64,000 nt of DNA from assembly GCA_002397465.1 (NCBI GenBank), contig DHAP01000001.1, forward strand, positions 13,384 to 77,383, written 5' to 3'. This DNA is from Caryophanales bacterium UBA4951 (GTDB lineage: Bacteria > Bacillota_I > Bacilli_A > RFN20 > CAG-826). A program made the position numbers and the translations under genes. Numbering within the stretch: position 1 is the stretch's first letter; every line of letters starts with the position of its first letter. Below the pieces are notes generated by a model, which searched no databases, was not told the origin of the DNA, and worked only from the letters and a program-made list of their open reading frames with translations. Below are positions 49,860 through 59,173 of the stretch, in pieces.

Positions 49860-51152
49860 TTATAGGCCAGCCCTCTTAAAAAGATAGTCGACGAAGCGAA
49901 GATAATAGGAATTCTCAAAGCATTCCTCAACTTCGCTTTTGCTCATGTGGTTTTCGACTTCTCCACTAGAAAGCAAAGCCTCTTTGAAGGGCCTCACTCC
50001 ATGAAGCGCGTCCATGGCCATAGGCTGGATGAGGTCATAGGCCTTTTCGCGGCTCATGCCTTTTTTGATGAGCTCCGTAAGGACCCTCTGCGAATAGATG
50101 GCCCCGTTGCTAAGAGAGATGTTCTTCTCCATGCTTTTAGGGAAAACCGTGAGATTATCGACTATTTTCTTTTCTCTTACCAGCATGTAGTCAAAGAGCT
50201 CGATCATGTCGATGAAGGCCACCCTCTCGACGGAAGAATGGGAGATGTCCCTTTCGTGATACAGGGCATTGTCTTCAAGGATCGGCAGTAAATACCCTCT
50301 CATCATCCTCGCGCATCCCGTGAGGTTCTCACTCGAGATGGGGTTACGTTTCTGCGGCATGGCGCTGGAGCCTTTTTGGCCTTTGGAAAAGCCTTCCTCG
50401 ACCTCGGCTATCTCGCTTCGGGAAAGGTTCCTGATCTCGGTGCAAATTCTCTCAATCGTCGAGGAGCTGATGGCCAAGGCACTCGCGTAGACCTCATGAC
50501 GGTCCCTGGAAAGGACCTGAGTCGAGACAATGGGGTCCTCCAAAGAGAACTTCTTTCCAACGTATTCTTGGACGAATGGGTCGACGTTCGCGTAATTACC
50601 GACCGCGCCGGACATTTTGACGGCCTCAAGATGTTTTCTGGCGTCGATGAACAACGTGAGATCGTTCTTCATTTCTTCATAAAAGGAAAGCCACTTAAGC
50701 CCGAAGGAAGTGACTTCGGCCTGCATGCCATGGGTCCTGGCGATGCAGGGGGTGGTTTTGTATTCGAGGGCTTTTTCTTTCAAAGACTCGATCAAGGCCT
50801 CGAAGTCTTTCTGAATCAGATTATCGGCCTTCTGATACATGATGGACAAAGAGGTGTCCACAACATCCGTTGAGGTAAGCCCGTAATGGAACCACTTCTT
50901 CTCTTCGCCGAGCTTCTCGTCTATTTGTCTGGTGAAGGCCACGACGTCATGGTGGGTCACCGCTTCGATCTCTTGGATCCGTTTTACGTCGACGACGGCC
51001 TTTTTCTTGATCGCGGATAGCTCTTCATCACTGACGACGGAGAGTTTGTTCCAAGCCTCCAAAGAGGCGATTTCCACTTCCAGATAAGTCTGAAAACGGG
51101 ACTCGTCGGTAAAAACGTCGGCGATTTTCTTTTCAAGATATCGTTCGATCAT
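49860..51152 (-). CDS. purB: adenylosuccinate lyase
   Basis: 430 residues. KKWFHYGLTSTDVVDTSLS near 85-103 and the fumarase-superfamily signature SSAMPQKRNPISSENL near 262-277 with the catalytic Ser loop. It makes AMP from adenylosuccinate and also acts earlier in purine synthesis. The start codon abuts the purA stop with no gap, so the two steps of AMP synthesis are encoded together. Confidence 0.95.
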   Translation of the reverse strand: MIERYLEKKIADVFTDESRFQTYLEVEIASLEAWNKLSVVSDEELSAIKKKAVVDVKRIQEIEAVTHHDVVAFTRQIDEKLGEEKKWFHYGLTSTDVVDTSLSIMYQKADNLIQKDFEALIESLKEKALEYKTTPCIARTHGMQAEVTSFGLKWLSFYEEMKNDLTLFIDARKHLEAVKMSGAVGNYANVDPFVQEYVGKKFSLEDPIVSTQVLSRDRHEVYASALAISSSTIERICTEIRNLSRSEIAEVEEGFSKGQKGSSAMPQKRNPISSENLTGCARMMRGYLLPILEDNALYHERDISHSSVERVAFIDMIELFDYMLVREKKIVDNLTVFPKSMEKNISLSNGAIYSQRVLTELIKKGMSREKAYDLIQPMAMDALHGVRPFKEALLSSGEVENHMSKSEVEECFENSYYLRFVDYLFKRAGL

Positions 51153-52436
51153 TTAGAGAAGCTCCTTCAAAAGGATGGTGCTGTCTTTGTCCGGCCCCAC
51201 CGATATCATCGTCATCTTGACTCCGCTGAGACGCTCGATGCCGGCGATGTAGTCCTTGGCTTCTTTTGGTAGATCATCGTATTTTGAAACGCCGGAGATA
51301 TCCTCTTTCCAGGATTTGAAGATCGCATAATGCGGTTTCACCCTCAAAAGGGTCTCGACGTTAGAAGGCATGCTCTCGATCTTTTTGCCATCGAGGTAAT
51401 AGGCATCGACCACTTTGATCTCCTCCAAACCCGTAAGGACGTCGAGAAGCATCAAGGCCCCATATGACATCCCTGAGACTCTTCTCACGTAATTGAGCTC
51501 GACCGCGTCCAGCCAGCCAATCCTTCTTGGACGGTGGGTGACGGTGCCATACTCATGGCCTTTTTCTCTGATTGCCGAGGCTAAGGACAAGTCTTCGATC
51601 TCACTGGGGAAAGGTCCCTCTCCCACCCTTGTCGTATAGGCTTTCACGATGCCGAGGACGTTGTCGACCGCATCAAGCGGAAGCCCGCAGTTAGACGGGA
51701 TGGCGTTGGCAAGCGGCGAAGACGAGGTCACGTATGGGTAAGTCCCATCCGACAAATCGAGCATGGCTCCCTGAGCCCCCTCGAAAAGGATCTTCTTCTT
51801 GCTCTTTATGGCCTCGCTGAGAAACAAGGAAGTGTCCACGATGTGGCCTTTTAATTCCTCTGCCAACTCCAGAAGTGACTTATAAAGCTCCTCTGGGTCA
51901 TAGGTCTTGGCCCCATAGGCCGCAAGTTCGATGTTCTTGATCTTAAGGACGCTATAAAGTCTCTTCTTGAGATAATCTCTTTCCAAGAGGTCACCCATTC
52001 TTAAGGCGGTTCTTTCGGCCCTGTCTTCGTAAGCGGGCCCGATGCCTTTTCCAGTCGTCCCGATTTTCTCTTTTCCTAAGCAATTCTCGCGTGCCTTGTC
52101 CAAATCGATGTGGTAAGGCATGAGAATCGTGGCCTTCTCGCTGATCAAAAGCTTGAAGTCATTGACCCCCGCTTCTTTGATTCCTTTTATCTCGTCTAGC
52201 AAGGCCCAGGGGTTGATGACGACCCCGTCCGCCAAAATATTGGTGACGTTCTTGTTGAAGACCCCGCTTGGGAGGAGTCGCAAAGCGTATCTTTTCTCAT
52301 GATGGACGATTGAATGCCCGGCGTTGTTGCCGCCTTGGCTGCGGACCACCACATCGGCTTTCGAGGCATAGAAATCGGTGATTTTGCCCTTTCCCTCGTC
52401 ACCCCACTGCGAACCCTGAATCGCTAAGCTTGGCAT
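51153..52436 (-). CDS. purA: adenylosuccinate synthetase
   Basis: 427 residues from the ATG at 52436, with AGGAGGG 8 nt upstream; a longer frame to 52565 overlaps the neighbour's terminator and is rejected. GSQWGDEGKGKITDF at 8-22 with the catalytic Asp, GNNAGHSIVH near 37 with the catalytic His, GTTGKGIGPAYEDR near 125 and THRPRRIGWLDAV near 297. It couples IMP and aspartate using GTP. First gene of the purA-purB-(tRNA-Arg) unit, with a leader of roughly 100 nt. Confidence 0.95.
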   Translation of the reverse strand: MPSLAIQGSQWGDEGKGKITDFYASKADVVVRSQGGNNAGHSIVHHEKRYALRLLPSGVFNKNVTNILADGVVINPWALLDEIKGIKEAGVNDFKLLISEKATILMPYHIDLDKARENCLGKEKIGTTGKGIGPAYEDRAERTALRMGDLLERDYLKKRLYSVLKIKNIELAAYGAKTYDPEELYKSLLELAEELKGHIVDTSLFLSEAIKSKKKILFEGAQGAMLDLSDGTYPYVTSSSPLANAIPSNCGLPLDAVDNVLGIVKAYTTRVGEGPFPSEIEDLSLASAIREKGHEYGTVTHRPRRIGWLDAVELNYVRRVSGMSYGALMLLDVLTGLEEIKVVDAYYLDGKKIESMPSNVETLLRVKPHYAIFKSWKEDISGVSKYDDLPKEAKDYIAGIERLSGVKMTMISVGPDKDSTILLKELL

Positions 52437-52533
52437 GGAAAAAACCCTCCTAGGTTGGACGTCTGGCGATGCCTGTAACAAGAAAGTCTTATTACCTATG
52501 AAGTCTAGCACTTCTTTTTTTCTTTCCAACTCC

Positions 52534-52562
52534 AAAAAAGGCTTGGCGTCAGGAGCCAAGCC
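52534..52562 (-). terminator. terminator after the ZIP transporter
   Basis: GGCTTGGC/GCCAAGCC stem with a 7-nt loop followed by TTTTTT on the minus strand. It separates the ZIP/helicase unit from purA. Confidence 0.9.
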
Positions 52563-52583
52563 CAAGAGTCACATGAAAGCGCT

Positions 52584-53381
52584 TCAAAGAAGGATTTCAA
52601 GAGCCAGCATGATCAAAAATCCGATGAGGAACGACCAGAGCCCGTAATGGGAATGCTTGCCTTGGATCGAAGTCGGGATCAGCTCATCAAGCGTGACGTA
52701 GAACATGGCCCCAGCGGCCAAAGACAAAAGCCATGGGACGGTTGAGACAAGATACTGGGCGAGGAACAATCCGATGATGCCCGCTATCGGTTCGACGATG
52801 CCGGAGAACATCCCGAACAGGAAGCTCTTGTTTTTGGAATAGCCGACGTCGAGCATCGGGATGCTCACGGCCGCCCCCTCTGGGAAGTTCTGAATGGCGA
52901 TGCCTATCGCAAGCGCCAAAGCCCCGGCCATCGAGGCGCTCGAATGGTCGGCTAGGGCAATGCCACATGCAAAGCCCACCGACAAGCCTTCTGGGATGTT
53001 ATGCATCGTGACGGCCAAAAAGAATTTGGTGCTCTGGGTGAGTTTTTCGTTGGAAAGACCCTCTTCCTCATGCCTATCCATATGAAAATGAGGAACCACC
53101 TTGTCAAGCAGGGTCATGAACAAACATCCGATCAAAAACCCGCCGATGACCGGCAAAGCCGCCAAATATTTGTTGGAATAGAGTTCGTTTGACTTCTCGA
53201 TCGACGGAAGTATCAGCCCGAATATCGATGCCGATATCATGATTCCGCCAGCCCCGCCGAGAATGATGCTGCTGGTTTTTTCGCTGAGCCCCTTCTTGAA
53301 GAAATAGACCATCGCCGCCCCAAGGGTCGTGGCGGCGAATATCAACGCCAAAGAGAATATCGACAGAGTTACTTCATTCAT
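52584..53381 (-). CDS. ZIP-family divalent metal transporter (ZupT/GufA-like)
   Basis: 265 residues, about eight membrane segments. HNIPEGLSVGFACGIA near 135-150 and NFPEGAAVSIPML near 172 contain the metal-binding His, Asn and Glu residues of ZIP helices 4 and 5. HFHMDRHEEE near 97 is the His-rich loop before helix 4. It imports zinc or another divalent metal. The ATG overlaps the helicase stop by 4 bp (ATGA), an unusual partner for a metal transporter. Confidence 0.9.
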   Translation of the reverse strand: MNEVTLSIFSLALIFAATTLGAAMVYFFKKGLSEKTSSIILGGAGGIMISASIFGLILPSIEKSNELYSNKYLAALPVIGGFLIGCLFMTLLDKVVPHFHMDRHEEEGLSNEKLTQSTKFFLAVTMHNIPEGLSVGFACGIALADHSSASMAGALALAIGIAIQNFPEGAAVSIPMLDVGYSKNKSFLFGMFSGIVEPIAGIIGLFLAQYLVSTVPWLLSLAAGAMFYVTLDELIPTSIQGKHSHYGLWSFLIGFLIMLALEILL

Positions 53382-56300
53382 GAGTCTTCTTTTAATCCCC
53401 TCCGAAGGCTATGGCTATCGATGCCGTATTTCAAGCTATATGCAATCTTGCCCTTCACTTTGTCGTTAACCACCATTAACCCCATCTTGTTGGAGACGAT
53501 TCTGATGAGATCGCCTTTGGAGATGCTGCCTTGGGCCTCAAGGCATTTGTTGATCATGAAGAGGATCTCCTCCTTGGAGATGTCATAGACGTCACGCTCC
53601 GAAACCCGGAAGCTCTTGATGAGGTGGGTCATATTATTCGCGTCCCAATAGAAAGAGACGCCTTGGTAATCGTCCGAAAGCGAATATGAGCAGAACGAGA
53701 GATTGAGCCTGATGATGGAATCGAGTTTGGGTCCGATTCTCTTGACCCCGAAGACCAGTCTCATCCTTTCTTTGAGAGTCTCATAGCTGAGCGGCTGTTC
53801 CTGGAGGATGATCGCGCCGATCATCGTGACAAGCTCTGGGTATTTGACGGCTTTGATGAGATTAGTCGAGTCCCAAAGCTTGTTTGGAAGCTGATATGGG
53901 ACGTAGGTGGAAAGGCAGTAATCGAATTCCTTGTTCTCCCTAACCATCTTGGGGTTCGGCGTGGATATCCGGCCTTTTTTGGGGTCGCGTTCCTCATTGA
54001 GGGCGCTGACGATCCTTTCGACGGTCTTCTCGGGGTAACGGAAATAATCGAGCGAATAGACGTGGATCAATTTCCATTCCAAAGAGGAGAGGACGCTGGT
54101 CTCGATGTAGTAACGGTCATTCAACGAGACGTTCTCGTTAAGCGGCTTCTCGTCGAGTATCACGCCCAATGAGTATTCCTTGCTGATGGGGTCTTTGACC
54201 GCCAAGTCGAGCTTGAAGTCGCTCTTGCCGACGTCGATGTCGCTGTAGTAGCCGAGCTTAAAGAGGTCTCGCCTGATGTAGGAGGCGATGTTCTTCTTGT
54301 TGTCTTTCTCTTTTGCTAGGTCAGGTAGCTCACCCTTCTCGGCGTAGAGAAGGAACTGCCTGAGGTAATAGGCGCCCTGGTTCTTTTTGTTGGACACGTC
54401 GATGTCTGAATAATGGATGGTCGAGACGACGACCATCTTGCTCTTGCTTCTTGAGGTGGCGACATTGAGCCTTCTTTCGCCTTTCTCAAGCATGATCGGG
54501 CCTTGGAGGACGGCCTTGCCGTCTTTGCCCTTCCTGAATCCGATCGAAAGGAAGATGATGTCCCTCTCGTCGCCCTGGACGTTCTCGAGGTTCTTGACGA
54601 AGGGCTTGTCCTCGTTCATGTAGGCTTTCTCTTTGTAACGCGGGTTCTTCTCGAGGAAGGAGTCGATCTCATCCTGGAGTTTGTTCTGCTGTTTGAGGTT
54701 GAAGACGATGAAACCATAGCTCTTGCCGGCGTTCTCGTCCTTGTCGAGCTCTTTTTTGAAGGAGGTGAGCAAGGCCTCTATTTCCTCTTTCGAGAGGGCG
54801 TTGCTGGCCTTTTCCTTCTTGAGGTCCACGTAGGTATATTCGACGTGGGAGCTAAGCGAGTCCTTGGATGGGAAGGTGAAAAGATCATCATGGTAGAAGT
54901 TGGCGTTTGAGAAGGCGATGAGGCTCTCGTGGTGCGAACGGTAATGGTAGGAAAGCCTTCTCCGTGGCATCTCGATGGAAAGGCAGTCGTCGAGCAAGCT
55001 CTCGGCGTCCTCCAATTCAATGTCGTTGTCCTCTTCGTCGAGGTTGGTCTGGAAGTAATTGGAAGGAGGCATCTGCTCCGGGTCGCCTGAGACGACGAGG
55101 GCGTTTCCCCTCGCGATGGGGCCGATGGCTTCGGATGTCGGAATCTGAGAGGCCTCGTCGAAGATGACGACGTCGAATTTCTTCGAGTCGACGTCAAGAT
55201 ACTGGGCGCTCGATAACGGGGACATCAGGAACAATGGGAAGTACATGCGGAAATACTCCTCGTACTTGTCCATCGCATTCCGCAAGGACATGCCCCTGCC
55301 GCCCTTGGAGATGAGTTTCTTCAGCATCCCAATCGGGGTCGAAGGGGCGAATTTCGTGGTGTTGGAGACGAAACGGCTGGAAAGGCGGTTAGCCACCTCT
55401 TCGATCAAAAGGTCGTTATACTCCGAGATCAGATCCTGATAATGGGAGATGAGGGAGTTATAGGACTCGCTGGAGAAATAGTTGACGTAATCGTCTTGGA
55501 AATATTTCTCGATGTAGCGTTTTGAGAGGGCACTCGAATAGAGGTCATGGAGGTCCTCGACGCGGTATTCGTCATTCTTCACGCCTTCGACCAACGAGGA
55601 TAAGCCCATCTCCACGAGAGGCTTGGACTTGAAGTTGAACGAGGAGATGGCGATGAGCTCGTCAAAGTTTTTCTTCTCGCCGACGAACGAGAAGAAGGCG
55701 GAGTATTCGCCGAAGAAGTCTTTCTTTCCGATCTTCTGATATTCAAGCGAGTACCTGGATGAGAAAAGCGACTCGGTTGATAAGAAAGCTGATAACGCCT
55801 TATGGAAATCCTGATAAAGAAGGAAGAACGAGGGATCTTTCTTCTTCGCAAGGTTGATGTAGCCCCCTAACGTCGAGGCATAGCTCTTCGACAAGGTCAA
55901 CGAATCAAAGATGGCAAAGAAGGCGACGTGGTTCTGATAGACCTCTTTCTCTTCTTGGGCCTTTATTGGGTTCTCGAGCAAATCGATGGATGAGAAGTCG
56001 TTGAGCTTGGCCAAAGAAGGCGTGAGTTTGCCTTTTAATTCCTGATATTCCTTGATGAGGGTCAATGAGGGGATTATTTCTTCTTTCTTCAGTTTCTCAT
56101 CGTTCTTCAAGGCCCCTTTAAGAGCTTTCTTGCCCTTCTTGAGGGCTTTGTGGCGTTTGAAGAAACCGTCCGCGGAGTTGATGTCATTGAGATAACTAGC
56201 CCCATCGATGGCCTCAAAGGCCTTTCTTTCGTAATGATTGAGGGAAGTCACTATCTCATTCATTCTGATGAGCTCGTCGAACGAGGAAAGCAGAACATCT

Positions 56301-59089
56301 TTGTCTTCAAGGAACGAGAGATCGGATAGTTTGTCCAAATGCATCTTCTTCTCTAAAAGATAAGAGAACAATGAATCGTATTTGCTTAAGCTCTCCCTTA
56401 CGAAAACGTCGTCGTATTTGATGGCCTTGCCGAAAGCGTTCTTGCTTTTCCTCAGTTTCGGAAGAAGCGAGGAAAACTCCCCGATGGCGTCATAGAAACC
56501 GTCTTTGTCGAGATAAGAGAAACTCGAGAAGGAGAATCTCTTGAAGGGATTGTGGTTGAAATCGCTTAAGGAGGAGGAAGAGTCGATGAGTTCATCGATC
56601 GCTTTATTAACCGCCTCGTCTTTCTTTTCGTCATAGGAGTCGAGGAATCCCTCTGGCAAAACGTATTTGCCCTCATAGCTCTTATGAAGGGTCGACTCTT
56701 TGATGGCCTCGTATAAAGATAAGACGTTGTCCCCTCTTTCGTGGAGGTTGGAAAGCTCTTTGGACAGCTCGCTTTTTTCGAGGTTGATCCTCTCGGCTTC
56801 CTTCTTGAATTCATCAGGCGCCAAAAGGCTTCCGGTCTCCATGGAAGCGGAGAGCTGGGAATAGACGCTTTGCTTATTGGCTTTCGAGGAATAAAGCTCT
56901 AGGGCGAAACGCCCGAGCTTCAGTTTGTCGAGCCTTTCTTTGACGACGGAAAGAGCCGCCATCTTCTCGGCGACGAAAAGGACGCTCTTGCCTTGGTAGA
57001 AAGCGTTGACGATCATGTTGACGATCGTCTGGCTCTTGCCGGTTCCCGGAGGCCCGTCCAGGATGAACGACTCACCCCTGCCAGCCGCCAAAATGGCCCG
57101 TAGCTGGGTGGAATCATATGGTAGAGGCGCGGCGAAATCGCCGGCTTTGTCCATTTCTTCGATGGAGACATCCGGTTCTTTCGAGGGCTCAAGGAGGCTC
57201 TTGTTTTCTAAAAGCGATTGGATGAATGGGCTGGACTCAAGGCTCTTTCTTCTCCGTCTGATGTCATTCCACATGACATAGTGGGCAAAGGTGAAGTTGG
57301 CGATGAAGATGCTGTTCTCGTCGACGGAGACGTCCCCTATCCTCTCTTTTTTGAGGGTGGTGACGATATCGGCGTAGCTCATCTTGGAGTTCACGCCATA
57401 GAAAGCGCTGTAATCGTTGCCAGTCGTGGCCTTGTAGTACTCAAAGAAGGTCATGTTGATGAGCAAATCATCGAAATCATACCCAAGCTGATATCCGTTA
57501 TTGCCCTTGAGTTTGGCTAATCTAATTGGAAGAAGCAAGAACGGGGCTTGCGAATGGGCGTCCCAGGTGAGCAAGCCAAAGCAAAGGTAAATCGTTGAGG
57601 CGCCCGTTTCCTCGAGGGCGCTGTCGGAAGCCTTGATGAGACGCTTGAGGCTCTTCTCGTCGCTCCGGCAATAGACGATGCCCTTTTCGAGCATTTCCTT
57701 GGCGTTATCCAACAAGCCATCGCTGAAGGGGTCGCTGTTCGTGCCATCTAAGGGCGAAGAGAACAGACGGAGCTCAAAAGAGCCCTTCTCGTCGTTCTTC
57801 ATGTGCTCGTATAGGGATTTGCCTGAGTCTGAGAGGATGATGGCCGCGTTGGAGCTGTCTTTGTTGAAATGGAAGTTGACGAGTTTGTTGCCCATCGAGA
57901 GATCGAGGAGCTTCTTTTCCCAGGTGGCGAAACGGTCAAGGCTCACTTCTTTCGTGACGTCTTGGTAAGAGGCTTCTTCGATGTGGGTGATCTCTTCTTT
58001 CTTGAGTTCGACTGGCTTGATCGAGAAATCGATGTCCCCTTCTTCATTCGCGATGGGGAGTGGCTTCAGATAGGAAAGGTGGCATCTATTGATGTCGACC
58101 GCGTAGAAGCCGCCGCGATATCCGCGGAGTTTCTCTTCTCCTAAGTGCATGGCCCTTTGGAAGGAAGAATCGCTGTCGCTCGTGAGGCAGGTCGCCTCAA
58201 TCAAGACGATCGACTTATCGTCGCCGCTGGCTTTGTTATAAATGGCCGATGGCGATTTTTCGACGTAATCAAAAGAATCGTCCTTCTTGAGGAAGAAGCC
58301 GCAGATGGCATGCCCATCAAGAAGTATGAGAAGCGAATGGAGCCCGACGTTTTCAAGGGCGGAGCATAGAAGAATGGCAAGATCTAAGCAAGTCCCCTCT
58401 TTCTCCGACAAGACCTGGTTAGGAAGGCGGACTTTCTGAAAGGCGTCGATCTTGCTCGGCGGGTTCATGTAGGCGATTCCGACCTGATGAAGCGCGGAAT
58501 ATAGGCATCCGGCCTCCTCGATTGTGGAATTGGGGTCTTCGTTCTGATAGGCGAGAAGAGGCAAGTCCTTGTGTTCTTTTATGGCATCGAGGCTTACTTT
58601 GTTGAGGGCGGGGAAATCATCGATGACGAACTTAGATAATAGGAGTGAGGTTTTCTCGATGCTGCCGGCAAGCTGGTTCAAAGGCAAAACCTTGAAGCTT
58701 TTCTTACCGGAGAAAATGACGTTTCCGCTGCCTTTGTCGATCACCGAATAATTGATGGTCGAGACATCGATTCCGTTTTGCTTGTAGAGCTTCTCGCCGT
58801 CCACTTTGAAAGGCATCTCGAAATGGAGGATGCCATTGCTCTTGGCAGCCACCCCTTCAAGAGGGATGATCGCTGAGGAGAAGATAGGGTTGGAGAAATC
58901 CAAAGCCAGCTCTAACTCAGGATAGGAAACATCGCTGTCATTGACGTATTTGAGGCCTCGTATCAAAGAAAAAACCGTCTCTGGCAACTCATCGCTGGAT
59001 GAGTGGATGATGGCGTCGGTATGGTATTCGCTATAGGAAAAGGAGGAGTTGACGTCGAGATCGAAACGGATGGTTGGGAGAGTGTTCAT
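53378..59089 (-). CDS. giant DUF4011 - SF1 helicase - Vsr/MTES_1575-like - DUF3320 protein (Hhe-like)
   Basis: 1903 residues. A transglutaminase-like segment (EGTCLDLAILLCSALE near 230, DGHAICGFF near 260) lies in the N-terminal part, then DUF4011 from about 390, Walker A GPPGTGKSQTIVN near 680, a long helical insert, Walker B IFDEASQIP near 1308, SGDPEQMPP near 1335, NVQGDERDIIFLS near 1515 and NVATSRSKSKM near 1543. A Vsr-like nuclease (DFKLDLAV near 1628) and DUF3320 (about 1855) follow. The architecture matches the single-gene Hhe antiphage system. The nuclease motif reads GVILDE where family members have GIECDG, so the Glu seems lost. Could also be a housekeeping helicase. Confidence 0.83.
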   Translation of the reverse strand: MNTLPTIRFDLDVNSSFSYSEYHTDAIIHSSSDELPETVFSLIRGLKYVNDSDVSYPELELALDFSNPIFSSAIIPLEGVAAKSNGILHFEMPFKVDGEKLYKQNGIDVSTINYSVIDKGSGNVIFSGKKSFKVLPLNQLAGSIEKTSLLLSKFVIDDFPALNKVSLDAIKEHKDLPLLAYQNEDPNSTIEEAGCLYSALHQVGIAYMNPPSKIDAFQKVRLPNQVLSEKEGTCLDLAILLCSALENVGLHSLLILLDGHAICGFFLKKDDSFDYVEKSPSAIYNKASGDDKSIVLIEATCLTSDSDSSFQRAMHLGEEKLRGYRGGFYAVDINRCHLSYLKPLPIANEEGDIDFSIKPVELKKEEITHIEEASYQDVTKEVSLDRFATWEKKLLDLSMGNKLVNFHFNKDSSNAAIILSDSGKSLYEHMKNDEKGSFELRLFSSPLDGTNSDPFSDGLLDNAKEMLEKGIVYCRSDEKSLKRLIKASDSALEETGASTIYLCFGLLTWDAHSQAPFLLLPIRLAKLKGNNGYQLGYDFDDLLINMTFFEYYKATTGNDYSAFYGVNSKMSYADIVTTLKKERIGDVSVDENSIFIANFTFAHYVMWNDIRRRRKSLESSPFIQSLLENKSLLEPSKEPDVSIEEMDKAGDFAAPLPYDSTQLRAILAAGRGESFILDGPPGTGKSQTIVNMIVNAFYQGKSVLFVAEKMAALSVVKERLDKLKLGRFALELYSSKANKQSVYSQLSASMETGSLLAPDEFKKEAERINLEKSELSKELSNLHERGDNVLSLYEAIKESTLHKSYEGKYVLPEGFLDSYDEKKDEAVNKAIDELIDSSSSLSDFNHNPFKRFSFSSFSYLDKDGFYDAIGEFSSLLPKLRKSKNAFGKAIKYDDVFVRESLSKYDSLFSYLLEKKMHLDKLSDLSFLEDKDVLLSSFDELIRMNEIVTSLNHYERKAFEAIDGASYLNDINSADGFFKRHKALKKGKKALKGALKNDEKLKKEEIIPSLTLIKEYQELKGKLTPSLAKLNDFSSIDLLENPIKAQEEKEVYQNHVAFFAIFDSLTLSKSYASTLGGYINLAKKKDPSFFLLYQDFHKALSAFLSTESLFSSRYSLEYQKIGKKDFFGEYSAFFSFVGEKKNFDELIAISSFNFKSKPLVEMGLSSLVEGVKNDEYRVEDLHDLYSSALSKRYIEKYFQDDYVNYFSSESYNSLISHYQDLISEYNDLLIEEVANRLSSRFVSNTTKFAPSTPIGMLKKLISKGGRGMSLRNAMDKYEEYFRMYFPLFLMSPLSSAQYLDVDSKKFDVVIFDEASQIPTSEAIGPIARGNALVVSGDPEQMPPSNYFQTNLDEEDNDIELEDAESLLDDCLSIEMPRRRLSYHYRSHHESLIAFSNANFYHDDLFTFPSKDSLSSHVEYTYVDLKKEKASNALSKEEIEALLTSFKKELDKDENAGKSYGFIVFNLKQQNKLQDEIDSFLEKNPRYKEKAYMNEDKPFVKNLENVQGDERDIIFLSIGFRKGKDGKAVLQGPIMLEKGERRLNVATSRSKSKMVVVSTIHYSDIDVSNKKNQGAYYLRQFLLYAEKGELPDLAKEKDNKKNIASYIRRDLFKLGYYSDIDVGKSDFKLDLAVKDPISKEYSLGVILDEKPLNENVSLNDRYYIETSVLSSLEWKLIHVYSLDYFRYPEKTVERIVSALNEERDPKKGRISTPNPKMVRENKEFDYCLSTYVPYQLPNKLWDSTNLIKAVKYPELVTMIGAIILQEQPLSYETLKERMRLVFGVKRIGPKLDSIIRLNLSFCSYSLSDDYQGVSFYWDANNMTHLIKSFRVSERDVYDISKEEILFMINKCLEAQGSISKGDLIRIVSNKMGLMVVNDKVKGKIAYSLKYGIDSHSLRRGLKEDS

Positions 59090-59173
59090 GGTGATATAGT
59101 TTTACCATAAGCCGCGGAAATATTAGAGAAGAAAAAAAGTTATTTTTGACACTGTCTCATTCTTGTATGGATT

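Noticed and set aside
52574..52587. cre site upstream of purA
   Set aside because: TGAAAGCGCTTCAA matches only 12 of 14 positions, overlaps the end of the ZIP gene and lies before its terminator, too far from the purA start to be convincing.
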